A stretch of DNA of 64,000 bases. Source: an uncultured Oscillospiraceae bacterium. Lineage in GTDB: Bacteria; Bacillota; Clostridia; Oscillospirales; Ruminococcaceae. The position numbers and the translations under genes are program-made. Location: positions 62,001 to 126,000 of the forward strand of contig CAKSIT010000007.1 of assembly GCA_934462925.1 (NCBI GenBank), in the 5' to 3' direction. Positions 1 to 8,124 of this stretch are shown one piece after another; position 1 is the first letter of the stretch; each line of letters begins with the position of its first letter. The notes under the pieces are model-generated. The model did no database searches and was not told the DNA's origin. It saw nothing but the letters and a program-made list of their open reading frames with translations.

Positions 1-811
1 GGGCGGCGCAACGCAGGCGGACACCGTAAACGCGCTTCAGGCGGCGCTTACGGACGCGTACAAGTACGAATCCCCCGAGCTTAAGGCGATAAAGGTAAGC
101 CCCGACGGCGTTATAAGCGTTGAGGGCAAGGTGGTAAGCGCCGTAAACAACCACAACGCCGAGGAGCAGGTGACCATAGACAACGCAACGGGCTATACCG
201 ACAGGTTCAGCGTTGCCCTTGAAAGCATGACCGACGGCAACGTTTACTCGCTGTGCGTTACGCTAAACGGCGAGAAAAAGGAGATAAACATAACCGCAGG
301 CGCAGACGCCGACGCGAACAGGGCGGCGCTGCAGGCGGCGCTTGACACGGCGTTCGGCGCGGGCGTTACCTATGTTAACGAAAAGGGCAGAATCTCCACC
401 GAGAGCGGCACGGTAAAGCTTTCCTCGCCCGAGATAGGAGAAAATTCGGCTGCGATATCCCGCGAGCAGAACTTCTCAAACAACTACATACAGCTGACGC
501 TTGACGCGGCAAGGTCGCTCAGAAACGGCGATATCAAATACGCCAACGCCTGCATAGACAGGATAGTTAGCGCTTCCGAAAACCTTCTGGTTGAGATTGC
601 GGACATGGGCTGCAACGAGGAGTATATCGACTTCAACATTTCGCGTATCGACACGCGTATGCTCAACCTTAAGGAGCGCCAGAAGAATCTGGAGGCTACG
701 GACCTTGAAAGTGAGATAACGCTTATGAAGACATACGAGGCGCTTTACAACGCAACGCTTCAGATGTCCTCCACGGTAGTACCCAACAGCATATTCAACT
801 ACATCAAGTAA
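1..811 (+). CDS. flgL: Flagellar hook-associated protein 3 FlgL, C-terminal part (5' end outside window)
   Basis: The reading frame is open from base 2, so the gene begins before the window. About 269 residues are visible. FlgL is the second hook-filament junction protein; it is exported by the flagellar type III apparatus and sits between FlgK and the filament. The C-terminal ~100 residues form the expected long helix, with a run of Arg, Leu and Glu heptads ending in SIFNYIK, similar in style to flagellin and FlgL tails. The identification rests on this helix and mainly on gene order: a yviE-like gene, fliW and csrA follow, as in Bacillus and many Clostridia (flgK-flgL-yviE-fliW-csrA). A GTG at 131 is internal and is not a credible start. 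Confidence 0.8.
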   Translation, partial: GGATQADTVNALQAALTDAYKYESPELKAIKVSPDGVISVEGKVVSAVNNHNAEEQVTIDNATGYTDRFSVALESMTDGNVYSLCVTLNGEKKEINITAGADADANRAALQAALDTAFGAGVTYVNEKGRISTESGTVKLSSPEIGENSAAISREQNFSNNYIQLTLDAARSLRNGDIKYANACIDRIVSASENLLVEIADMGCNEEYIDFNISRIDTRMLNLKERQKNLEATDLESEITLMKTYEALYNATLQMSSTVVPNSIFNYIK

Positions 812-856
812 ACCCCATAAGGGCGTAAAAAGGATAAGGAACGGGAGGTGTTCTGT

Positions 857-1477
857 ATGAATCCTAATCTGCTTCAAATCACGACTATCCCGATACAAAT
901 CGAGATAAAGGTGACAAACGCAAAGTACGAGTACCCCGAGGACAGGCAGCCTAAGGTGAACATCACCAGTACCAACGGCAAGTTCGTTATGAAGGCAGAG
1001 CCGCTCAAACTCAACATCGACACCTACGAGGCGCGCAAGAGCCTTGGCGAGGGGCATATGACCGACGGCGATATTCTCAAGCAGAAAGCAAGCGAGGGCT
1101 TTTCCATCGCGTTTCAGGGAACGGCAAGGGTGGCGTCCGACGGCAACAGCCTTGCAAGGGGCATGACCGCCTCTGAGATTGCGATACAGAACGCGCGTGC
1201 GGGCGCGACGGTCGAAACGGTTATGGAGTTTCTGCCCAAAACGGGCGCGGACATCACGTTTGACGCGGGCAAGCTGAACATTGAGTACCAGATGGGCGAC
1301 CAGGAGTTCGACTGGGACGTAAAGCCCCAGCTGCCCATGGAGTTCATTCCGGGAAGCGTGGAGCTTATCGTGCGCGACAGACCGCGCGTTGAGATAGAGT
1401 ATCTCGGCGAGCCGCTTTACGTTCCGCCGAGCGCTAACCCCAACTACAAGCCGCCCGTTTTCGACATCAAGGGCTGA
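857..1477 (+). CDS. YviE-like flagellar-cluster protein (DUF6470)
   Basis: This 206-residue soluble protein has no signal peptide or membrane segment. It starts with a short beta-strand peptide (QITTIPIQIEIKVT), continues with a helical centre and ends in a beta-rich, Pro-rich tail. Length, composition and position between flgL and fliW match the Bacillus YviE family (DUF6470), whose biochemical role is not established. The ATG at 857 is preferred over the in-frame GTG at 848 because GGGAGG at 843-848 is then spaced 8 nt from the start. It is probably co-transcribed with flgL (gap about 45 nt) and fliW. The family call is from memory of sequence style and context. Confidence 0.65.
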   Translation: MNPNLLQITTIPIQIEIKVTNAKYEYPEDRQPKVNITSTNGKFVMKAEPLKLNIDTYEARKSLGEGHMTDGDILKQKASEGFSIAFQGTARVASDGNSLARGMTASEIAIQNARAGATVETVMEFLPKTGADITFDAGKLNIEYQMGDQEFDWDVKPQLPMEFIPGSVELIVRDRPRVEIEYLGEPLYVPPSANPNYKPPVFDIKG

Positions 1478-1527
1478 TAAATTTGAAAGGCAGACCGCCT
1501 GCGCGGCGCTGTCTTAAGGGAAAGGAG

Positions 1528-1542
1528 CGCGCCGACGGCGCG
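1528..1542 (+). promoter_or_regulatory. GC hairpin between Shine-Dalgarno and fliW start
   Basis: CGCGCC (1528-1533) pairs with GGCGCG (1537-1542) around a 3-nt loop. It lies between a strong SD (AAAGGAG, 1521-1527) and the fliW ATG at 1553. Linear SD-to-ATG spacing is 25 nt, but folding would bring them to about 10 nt. A weaker SD-like AAAGG (1545-1549) also lies close to the ATG, so the hairpin may not be needed. Confidence 0.4.
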
Positions 1543-1552
1543 GTAAAGGCTT

Positions 1553-1984
1553 ATGAGGATTACAACGAGAGATTTCGGTGAGCTTGAAATAGACGAAAGC
1601 ACAGTCATCAACATACCAAATGGTATAATCGGATTCGAGGACACAAAGCGCTACACGCTTATAAGCCCGCTTGGCGAGGATAAGTTCCCGATGTGGCTGC
1701 AGAGCGTTGAGGCTGCCGAGCCGTGCTTTGTGGTGTACGACCCCATGCAGCTTTGCTCCGAATACCGCTTTGAGATAACCGACGAGGAGCAGGCGCTTCT
1801 CGGTATAGACGAGAACAGCCCCTACCGCGTGCTGGTAGTGGCGATAGTTCCCGATGACTACAGGAAAACGACAATAAATCTGCGCTGCCCGATAATCATT
1901 AACACGGAAACTTCCGTAGCGGCACAGGTTATACTTACGGAACACTATGATTTCAGGTGTCCCGTTTACGAGGAGGGCGACTGA
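1553..1984 (+). CDS. fliW: Flagellar assembly factor FliW
   Basis: FliW (143 residues, full length) binds flagellin and also binds CsrA allosterically, which frees flagellin mRNA from CsrA repression when flagellin is exported. The sequence has the usual FliW layout: an acidic first strand (GELEIDESTVINIPNGIIGFE), a hydrophobic beta-barrel core, the VVAIVPDDYRKTTINLRCPIIIN block, and an acidic end (CPVYEEGD). The stop codon is followed after one base by csrA, the standard translationally linked pair. The start is unusual: the best SD lies 25 nt upstream, with a small hairpin between (see the entry at 1528). Confidence 0.95.
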   Translation: MRITTRDFGELEIDESTVINIPNGIIGFEDTKRYTLISPLGEDKFPMWLQSVEAAEPCFVVYDPMQLCSEYRFEITDEEQALLGIDENSPYRVLVVAIVPDDYRKTTINLRCPIIINTETSVAAQVILTEHYDFRCPVYEEGD

Positions 1985-1985
1985 G

Positions 1986-2213
1986 ATGCTTGTAGTAACG
2001 CGAAAGCAGGACGAGAGCATAGTTATCGCGGATAACATCGAGGTGACCGTCCTTGAGGTAAGCAGGGACAAGGTGAAAATAGGCATTAACGCACCAAAGG
2101 AAGTCAAGATAATCAGAAGCGAGCTTAAGGACGCACAGCAGACCAACGCGCAGGCGGCGCAGACCTCTGCGGGCGTAGCGGAGCTTCTAAGGGCACACAG
2201 ACAGGAGGATTGA
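1986..2213 (+). CDS. csrA: Carbon storage regulator CsrA
   Basis: A 75-residue RNA-binding translational regulator. It is a homodimer of five-stranded subunits that binds GGA motifs near start codons, here most likely the flagellin mRNA. The core MLVVTRKQDESIVI and the APKEVKIIRSEL segment are canonical, and both RNA-binding arginines (R6 and R44) are present. The start at 1986 follows AGGAGG at 1971-1976 and gives the invariant MLVxTR N-terminus; longer in-frame starts inside fliW are unlikely. After residue 50 there is an Ala/Gln-rich tail of about 25 residues (TNAQAAQTSAGVAELLRAHR), a little longer than in short CsrA proteins. Confidence 0.97.
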   Translation: MLVVTRKQDESIVIADNIEVTVLEVSRDKVKIGINAPKEVKIIRSELKDAQQTNAQAAQTSAGVAELLRAHRQED

Positions 2214-2217
2214 GCAT

Positions 2218-4611
2218 ATGAGTAACGACCTTATGCGTATAAGCGGCATCAACTCGGGGTATGACACCGAATCAATGATAGAAGCCATGATGAGCGCCTA
2301 TCAGACAAAGATAGACACCCAGCAGAAGAAGCTTACAAAGCTTACATGGCAGCAGGAAGCATATCGCGACGTAACCGACAAGCTGACAACGTTCAAGAAC
2401 AAGTATTTCGATATACTTAAGCGCGACTCTTATCTCATGAGTCCGTCAACGTTCAACAAGTTCTCCGCAAAGGTGAACGGCAAGGACGCTGCGGAGTCGG
2501 GGATAAAGGTATCCACCACGTCAAAAACGCTGACGGGGGATTACAGCATAAAGGCGAAGAGCCTTGCTTCCGCGGCAAAGGCTGCGGGCGGCTCGCTTAC
2601 GCCGTCAAGCTTTGCGCTTGACCTTACAAAGGCTGCGGCAGGCTCGGACTACACTACCACTACAGCCGAGGACGGCACGGTTACGCGCGGCTACAGCTTT
2701 GCGCTTGACGTGCAGGTGGGCAGCGTTACAAAGACGATAGACTTTAACGTTTCCGTTGCTGAAACGGACGGGCAGATAGACCGGACAGCGTTCAACGAGG
2801 CGGCGCTCAAAGCGCTTAACGACAACCTCCGGCAGGCTTTCGGGCTTTCGGGCAGAAGCGGCGCTGCCGCAACGGGCAAGACCGACGACGCGGGCAACGA
2901 GTGGTTTTTGCAGGCGGAGCTTGACGGCGACAAGCTTAAGTTTGTCGCGGGCGGCAACGCGGCGGCTACCGTTACGGAAAAGACGGGCTACTTCGGGCTG
3001 AGCAAGGCCTCGCAGACTATCGGGTTCTCGGCGCTTAGCGTTGTTACGGGTGAAAACTCCGTAGCGGTGCAGGTGGGCGACAAGATAAAGAACGTTAAGT
3101 ACAACGGCGTTTCCGCAAACTACTACGCTACAAAGGACCTTGAGGGCAACGAGGGCATTCTCGCAGAGTACAACTCGCTTAAGGCTGCGGCTTACAGGCG
3201 CGCCAACCACCTTTCCGAGGACGCTTCGATAAGCGCAGACGCGCTCAACAATTACGTATATACCGCAGAGCAGGCTGCTAAGGACAAGAACACCGCGGCT
3301 ATCACCGACGCGCTCAACAGCGCGTTCGCAGACGAGGGCGTAACGTTCTCTACGGTTGGCAGCACAATGCTTGCAAGGCAGGGCGGCAAGAACGTTGAGT
3401 TCAACCTGACGGCGACCTCGGGCGGAACGCTCGGTATCGCAAAGGGCAGCGCGTCCAACAAGTACAGCGGCAGCACTTCCCTGTCCGACCTTGGCATTGG
3501 CAGCGGCTCGTTCACGATAAACGGCAAGACGATAAGCGTGGGCGGCAGCACCACAATAGATTCGCTTATTGACGCTGTTAACAAGAGCGGCGCGGGCGTT
3601 AAAATGGAGTTCTCTGCGCTCACCAACAGCTTTATTATAACGTCCGAAAACATGGGTACGGGCGAGAACATAACGGTATCCGGCGACGCGGACATCACAA
3701 AGGCGCTTGGCCTTACGGACGATAACGGCGACCTTATCGGCTATACGGCGGGACAGAACGCGGTGTTTGAGATAAACGGGCAGGAGGTATACCACAACTC
3801 CAACTCCTACACCATGGACGGCACAACGTTCACCGTAGACGACAGCATAGAGATTGACAAGACCTATAATATAAACATATCCAAGAGCTACGACGACGTA
3901 AAGCAGCTTATAAAGGACTTTGTTAAGGACTACAACCAGCTTATCGACGACGTTTACGGCTACACCGCTACCTCGCCCAAGCGCGACAGCAGCAACAACC
4001 TTTACGAGCCGCTGACCGACGCTGATAAGGAAGAAATGTCCGACGACGAGATAGAGAAGTGGGAGGGTCTTGCAAAGCAGGGCGTTATCTACAACGACTC
4101 CACCGTAAACGGCATAATGTCCAAGATGCGTATGGTGCTTTATAACAGCGTAACGCTTGACGACGGCACAAAGTTCGGCATTTACGGCATGGGCATAAAG
4201 ACCTCCTCGGATTATTCCGACCACGGCAAGCTTGAGATAGACGAGGACGCGTTTGACAAGGCGTTCAACGCCGACCCCGAGGCTATCACAAAGCTCTTTA
4301 CGGACGGCGAGAGTGGCATAATGCAGCAGGTAAAGGGCGTGCTTGAGGACGCGGTAAGAACGACCACGGACGTTAAGGGTTCGCTTATCAGAAAGGCAGG
4401 CCTTAAGAGCGGCTCTACGGCTACGGACAACTTCATTTACAAGGAAATGCAGAAGGTAAACGACCGCATAAAGACCCTTCAGGACCGCTACGACGCCAAG
4501 GAGGAATACTGGTGGAAAGTGTTCACCAACATGGAGAGCGCAATGTCTAAGCTCAACAGCCAGACCTCTTACCTGTCGAGCTACCTTGGCGGAACGGGCA
4601 ATTATCAGTAA
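2218..4611 (+). CDS. fliD: Flagellar filament cap FliD (hook-associated protein 2)
   Basis: FliD forms the cap that folds flagellin at the filament tip. At 797 residues it is larger than typical FliD (roughly 450-700), consistent with enlarged surface-exposed central domains. The N-terminus (GINSGYDTESMIEAMMSAYQ) and the helical C-terminus (KVNDRIKTLQDRYDAKEEYW... SSYLGG) match the conserved D0/D1 segments. The centre is Gly/Ser/Thr-rich and beta-rich, typical of the variable, antigenic D2-D4 region. SD AGGAGG is at 2203-2208. It lies 4 nt after csrA and is followed by its usual partner fliS. Confidence 0.95.
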   Translation: MSNDLMRISGINSGYDTESMIEAMMSAYQTKIDTQQKKLTKLTWQQEAYRDVTDKLTTFKNKYFDILKRDSYLMSPSTFNKFSAKVNGKDAAESGIKVSTTSKTLTGDYSIKAKSLASAAKAAGGSLTPSSFALDLTKAAAGSDYTTTTAEDGTVTRGYSFALDVQVGSVTKTIDFNVSVAETDGQIDRTAFNEAALKALNDNLRQAFGLSGRSGAAATGKTDDAGNEWFLQAELDGDKLKFVAGGNAAATVTEKTGYFGLSKASQTIGFSALSVVTGENSVAVQVGDKIKNVKYNGVSANYYATKDLEGNEGILAEYNSLKAAAYRRANHLSEDASISADALNNYVYTAEQAAKDKNTAAITDALNSAFADEGVTFSTVGSTMLARQGGKNVEFNLTATSGGTLGIAKGSASNKYSGSTSLSDLGIGSGSFTINGKTISVGGSTTIDSLIDAVNKSGAGVKMEFSALTNSFIITSENMGTGENITVSGDADITKALGLTDDNGDLIGYTAGQNAVFEINGQEVYHNSNSYTMDGTTFTVDDSIEIDKTYNINISKSYDDVKQLIKDFVKDYNQLIDDVYGYTATSPKRDSSNNLYEPLTDADKEEMSDDEIEKWEGLAKQGVIYNDSTVNGIMSKMRMVLYNSVTLDDGTKFGIYGMGIKTSSDYSDHGKLEIDEDAFDKAFNADPEAITKLFTDGESGIMQQVKGVLEDAVRTTTDVKGSLIRKAGLKSGSTATDNFIYKEMQKVNDRIKTLQDRYDAKEEYWWKVFTNMESAMSKLNSQTSYLSSYLGGTGNYQ

Positions 4612-4651
4612 GTAAAGAGGCGCGGGGGCTTTCCGCGCAGAGGAAACAGAT

Positions 4652-5059
4652 ATGGTAAATCCCTATTCAGAATACAAAAAGCAGTCCGTTACGACAATGA
4701 CCCCTGTAGAGGTGGTTATCAAGCTTTACAGCGAGATAGAGCGCCAGCTTGCCATAGGCATTGCCGCAGCGGAGGAGCTTCACGACAACAGCAAGGCGAA
4801 CGCTGCATTCCAGAAGGCGCAGGACTGCATTTCGGCGCTGCGCGAGGCGCTTGATATGTCCGTGCCGATATCTAACAATTTAGAGCAGCTTTACGTCTTT
4901 TTCTACAACGAAACCGTCAAGGCTAATATCCACAAGGACTGCGCCACCGTTAAGAAAATCATACCCATGGTGGCGGAGCTGCGCGACGCGTTCACGCAGA
5001 TAAGCCAGATGACGCGCGAGGAAATAGAAGCGCAGGAAAAGGCAAACGGCAAAAAGTGA
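4652..5059 (+). CDS. fliS: Flagellar export chaperone FliS
   Basis: FliS (135 residues) is a small helical cytosolic chaperone that binds the flagellin C-terminus and prevents premature polymerisation. The N-terminus has the family pattern (NPYSEYKKQSVTTMTPVEVVIKLYSEIERQL), with the conserved NPY and the T-P/LY-E helix. The middle (ALDMSVPISNNLEQLYVFFYNETVKANIHKD) matches the FliS LD...LxxLYxxxxxxL signature. The tail is Glu/Lys-rich. It lies directly after fliD, as in most Gram-positive flagellar clusters, with a further small chaperone-like gene 29 nt downstream. Confidence 0.95.
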   Translation: MVNPYSEYKKQSVTTMTPVEVVIKLYSEIERQLAIGIAAAEELHDNSKANAAFQKAQDCISALREALDMSVPISNNLEQLYVFFYNETVKANIHKDCATVKKIIPMVAELRDAFTQISQMTREEIEAQEKANGKK

Positions 5060-5088
5060 CCCCGCACGGGGCGTTGGGAGGGAACGCA

Positions 5089-5574
5089 ATGGCAGAGAAT
5101 TACGGCTGCATAAAGGCAAACGAGATAATGGGCAAGATTCTCGAAACCCTGCAGGAATACGAAAAGCAGACTGACACAATGATAAACGCCGACCTCGAAA
5201 CGCTGCAGCAGGTGCTTATCATCCGCAACGAGTTTATCGAGGAGCTTGAAGAACTGCGCTCCCAGCTTGACGGTGTGGTGCAGTTCGAGGCGGACGAGGA
5301 GCGCGCGCTTCTCAAGGGGCTGATAAGCGGCAGCTATGTAAGCGGTCCGCTTGACGACGACCACAAGGCGCTGAAGCTTTTGCAAAGGAACATCGCCATT
5401 GCAAAGCAGCGCATTCTCGACAAGGACAAGGTAATATCCGTGCAGTTCAAAAACCGCCACGTCGATTCGCGCAGGGAGCTTGAGCAGCTCAAGCAGACCA
5501 AGCAGAAGATAGGCTACTACAACAGCGCGGTGGTCGGCAGGGCTACGGGCAAGTCGCTTAACAAGAATCTGTAA
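5089..5574 (+). CDS. FlgN/FliT-like flagellar chaperone candidate
   Basis: A 161-residue, almost wholly alpha-helical soluble protein rich in Glu, Leu and Lys. ATG 5089 is preferred (SD GGGAGGG just upstream) over an in-frame ATG at 5056 that overlaps fliS. The long coiled helices and the end (QTKQKIGYYNSA then GKSLNKNL) resemble FlgN-type chaperones for FlgK/FlgL. The slot just after fliS is often occupied by FliT (chaperone for FliD). The sequence alone does not separate these two. It is the last gene of the flagellar run and is followed by a clear terminator. Confidence 0.6.
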   Translation: MAENYGCIKANEIMGKILETLQEYEKQTDTMINADLETLQQVLIIRNEFIEELEELRSQLDGVVQFEADEERALLKGLISGSYVSGPLDDDHKALKLLQRNIAIAKQRILDKDKVISVQFKNRHVDSRRELEQLKQTKQKIGYYNSAVVGRATGKSLNKNL

Positions 5575-5590
5575 GTATAAATTTGCTATA

Positions 5591-5622
5591 AATCCGCAGG
5601 GCGTTTGTCCTGCGGATTTTTT
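5591..5622 (+). terminator. Rho-independent terminator of the flagellar operon
   Basis: AATCCGCAGG pairs with the sequence ending CCTGCGGATT around a short loop, followed by TTTTTT. It lies 17 nt after the last flagellar gene. Confidence 0.9.
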
Positions 5623-6006
5623 CGTTGGGAGAAATAAAGATGATGGATTGACATTGAATGATTTGCTCAAATCTGACATGATATTTTTAGCAAAAAACAC
5701 GAAAATATAAAATAAATAAAAAAGCTGCTCACAAATCAATATATGTTGCGGTTTATATTTATAGGAGGTTATAAACACCAACCCAACATCAGCCCAACTT
5801 CACATTAGGGTGATAAAATTACAATTAAGTGAAAGGAAGTGTTAACGTGGCATTTAGGCTTATATTATATCAACTCAAAGAATGCAGGCGCAAGCAATTG
5901 TAAAACAATAGTGCAACTGTCGTAATTCAATGTGTATAATCCTAACCCATAGATTACGGGAAGGGTTAGGCTTCTGTGTTTGCACAATGCAAACAGAAAG
6001 GATTTT
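5623..6006 (+). other. AT-rich intergenic region with a possible promoter and leader hairpin
   Basis: About 380 bases without a convincing gene and clearly richer in A/T than the flagellar genes. TATAAT lies at 5935-5940, but the expected -35 position (about 5912) is poor. Just downstream, CCTAACCC (5941-5948) is perfectly complementary to GGGTTAGG (5963-5970), a stem with a 14-nt loop that would fold at the start of a transcript. A GTG-initiated 18-codon ORF at 5847-5903 has a fair SD (AAAGGAAG); it may be a tiny peptide or a gene remnant, and there is no way to decide here. Confidence 0.4.
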
Positions 6007-6864
6007 ATGAAAGAAAAACTAAAAATTGGTGTCAGCATGATAACATTATGTACTTTTATTTTATCTGGGTGCAGCAATACAGCATATCCCCAAAACAGCT
6101 TTTCTTCTATAGCGGAGTTTGAGAACCTTGAAACAGAAGAACAGACAAGTATAGCAGAAAGCGTTATCGCTCAAATAGATTATCAGCACGGCTACTACGA
6201 CGCGTTATCTCCCGAGGTTTTTCCGCAGTCTGAAACAGGGAGCGCCATGAGCTACGAAGAAGCCATGGAAATGATAACAGATACGAACAACGGTGTAATA
6301 AAGTCGTTTTATCTGGTAAAAACGGTCAAAGCGCTGACGCTTGACGAGTGCGAAGAGTTGAATGGCTGGAACGAATGGTTCAGCAGCAGCTACGCTCTTG
6401 ATTACACCCCCGAAATAAAAGCCGAGAGCGAGTATTTCGGCGACAAAACAATATACGAGGTTGAAATTGTCCGCGACCTGCTTAGAAGCGCAGATGAAAA
6501 CGTCAATATATATGTGGCGATTTCAATGGGTAATCCCTTGGAACAGCGAGAGGGCGACCCTGCATATTGCCCGGGTGAAATGTTTACGGTGGCTGTATAC
6601 GAGCCGAATGACAATTCCGAAATCTATCGTTCCTGCGGCGGATTTATGCTCAGATATGATATCGAGGTCAGCAATGGGGACTATTGCGCTTATTCAAGGA
6701 ACAATTATGAAATCGACGCTCTTAATATAGACGGTTCAAAAAATATTAACGAGGTCTCTGTTACTAGCACAACGATAAATCCCGTTAAGTATTCTCAAGA
6801 AGCGACTCTTGAAAAACTTACCGAGTTCATAAAAAATGATTGGACAGAAAGAGGTATTGTATGA
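6007..6864 (+). CDS. Putative lipoprotein of unknown function
   Basis: A 285-residue protein with a lipoprotein signal: Lys-rich start, hydrophobic stretch and lipobox LSGC at about residues 22-25, so it is predicted to be anchored on the outer face of the membrane. The remainder is acidic, with beta-type segments (YEVEIVRDLL, VNIYVAISMG, GEMFTVAVYEP) and no recognised domain. ATG 6007 has SD AGAAAGGA; a TTG at 5980 is less likely. The stop overlaps the start of the metalloprotease gene in an ATGA arrangement, so the two are translationally coupled. Base composition is more AT-rich than the neighbours, a sign of recent acquisition or relaxed codon use. Confidence 0.7.
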   Translation: MKEKLKIGVSMITLCTFILSGCSNTAYPQNSFSSIAEFENLETEEQTSIAESVIAQIDYQHGYYDALSPEVFPQSETGSAMSYEEAMEMITDTNNGVIKSFYLVKTVKALTLDECEELNGWNEWFSSSYALDYTPEIKAESEYFGDKTIYEVEIVRDLLRSADENVNIYVAISMGNPLEQREGDPAYCPGEMFTVAVYEPNDNSEIYRSCGGFMLRYDIEVSNGDYCAYSRNNYEIDALNIDGSKNINEVSVTSTTINPVKYSQEATLEKLTEFIKNDWTERGIV

Positions 6865-7727
6865 AGTTGTTCAAACAAATAATTTTTATAATGGTGGCAA
6901 TAGTATTGGCTATACCCTTTTCCTTAACTTCATTTGCGCATACTAACAGTAGTAATATCCAGCATGATGCTGCAAATAACAAATGGGATATTTATGAAAC
7001 TGGTCACTCAATTACAAGACATAGTAGCGGAAATGGAATTTATGTTATTTGTGATAGTTCTTTAACATCTCAAAATTCCTATTCAACAACATGGAACAAT
7101 TATGTTAATAACGCGATTTCTGCGTGGACAAATGTTACATTTAATGGGTCAAATATTTTCAGCGGAAAACTTGCTCGGAAGACAGACACATATAGTTTAT
7201 CCAGTACTGATTTAGAAAAACAAAAAACGCTGGTTAAAATATATGCGGTAAGAGATGCAGATGAGCGATACTGGGGCCAGACAATGTTTTTTAATGATGA
7301 AGCTACCTACTATAGCAGAACAAGCAGCGGCAAACACGTCAAATATATACGAATAAAATTAAATCTTGCAAATCTTGATTTAAAAACGGTAAGCAACAAA
7401 AAATATACAATTATTCATGAACTGGGTCATGTTATCGGATTAGCGGATTTATCATCAAGTTTCGATGATGCCAGTTACAGCGACTGTTTAATGGGATATA
7501 AAAACTATTCTACTTTGGCGCCTCAGTCGTCAGATATAAAAGGGGCGGCAGTAATTGCAGGATACCACACTTCTCACACTATGAGCATATGTGGTCAATA
7601 TATAAACGATGACGGAGAAATTGATTCACAATATCATAAAATGTCGTGTTCAACATGCGACGGATATGTTACAGTTGCCCATACGTGGAGTTCTGGAAAG
7701 TGCAGACAATGTGGATATGTCCAATGA
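6861..7727 (+). CDS. Secreted metzincin-type zinc metallopeptidase
   Basis: A 288-residue protein with a signal peptide (cleavage probably after SFA, residue 26). The zinc motif HELGHVIGLAD (186-196) is HExxHxxGxxD: H186 and H190 are ligands, E187 the general base, and D196 replaces the usual third His, as in snapalysin-like metzincins. A Met-turn candidate (CLMG, M211) follows at the expected distance. The C-terminal ~50 residues contain CxxC pairs (SCSTC, CRQCG) with intervening His, like the small zinc-ribbon repeats on clostridial secreted proteins. Family placement (matrixin/snapalysin-like) is inferred. It starts inside the stop of the upstream lipoprotein gene (ATGA overlap), with SD AGAAAGAGG. 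The codons are AT-rich compared with the rest of the window. Confidence 0.8.
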   Translation: MKLFKQIIFIMVAIVLAIPFSLTSFAHTNSSNIQHDAANNKWDIYETGHSITRHSSGNGIYVICDSSLTSQNSYSTTWNNYVNNAISAWTNVTFNGSNIFSGKLARKTDTYSLSSTDLEKQKTLVKIYAVRDADERYWGQTMFFNDEATYYSRTSSGKHVKYIRIKLNLANLDLKTVSNKKYTIIHELGHVIGLADLSSSFDDASYSDCLMGYKNYSTLAPQSSDIKGAAVIAGYHTSHTMSICGQYINDDGEIDSQYHKMSCSTCDGYVTVAHTWSSGKCRQCGYVQ

Positions 7728-7890
7728 AGATTCAAAAGTATAGAATGACATATCTAGTTCATTATTTTATTTATCATGAGAAAAGAACATTCTCGAAGCA
7801 ACTTTGATTTTTTTGCACAACAAGGTATAAAAATTAGTGCAAAATTGCTTATACTTGTGCTGTTTACTTTTTTTTGATAATTCACTGTTC

Positions 7891-7920
7891 AATGCGGCAG
7901 CTTCAACCCTGCCGCATTTC
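7891..7920 (+). terminator. Probable terminator hairpin after metalloprotease gene
   Basis: AATGCGGCAG (7891-7900) and CTGCCGCATT (7909-7918) form a perfect 10-bp stem with an 8-nt loop. The T-tract is short (TTTCCTTT), so efficiency is uncertain. Confidence 0.55.
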
Positions 7921-7953
7921 CTTTACGACAAATCCGCAAAAGCGCTTTATATA

Positions 7954-7990
7954 CCCCGCTCCGCAAATGCGGGGATATTTTATTGTTTTC
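7954..7990 (+). terminator. Second terminator-like hairpin upstream of der
   Basis: CCCCGC (7954-7959) pairs with GCGGGG (7969-7974) and is followed by the T-rich run ATATTTTATTGTTTT. It may back up the hairpin at 7891. The rest of 7728-8124 holds no gene that can be supported. Confidence 0.5.
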
Positions 7991-8012
7991 CGCAAATTTT
8001 TTTCATCATTGC

Positions 8013-8041
8013 TTGCAAAAGCGGCGGTAATGTGGTACAAT
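8013..8041 (+). promoter_or_regulatory. SigA-type promoter of the der-plsY-gpsA operon
   Basis: TTGCAA (8013-8018), a 17-nt spacer, then TACAAT (8036-8041). TG at 8033-8034 gives an extended -10. A leader of about 75 nt runs to the der ATG. Confidence 0.75.
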
Positions 8042-8124
8042 ATATCTGTATGCAGATAATGGACAAGTGTTCGCGTTTCTGAACCCGCTGAACACATCGG
8101 ACGGCGAGGAAAGGCAGGTATAAA

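Noticed and set aside
2605..4224. Long minus-strand open frame inside fliD
   Set aside because: It is a shadow of a GC-rich coding strand, with no SD, no recognisable domain and no promoter.
5847..5903. 18-codon GTG-initiated ORF with fair SD
   Set aside because: Too short to support; it may be a gene remnant or chance in AT-rich DNA.
7837..8097. Small overlapping open frames upstream of der
   Set aside because: They contain two terminator-like hairpins and the der promoter, have no SD and no domain.
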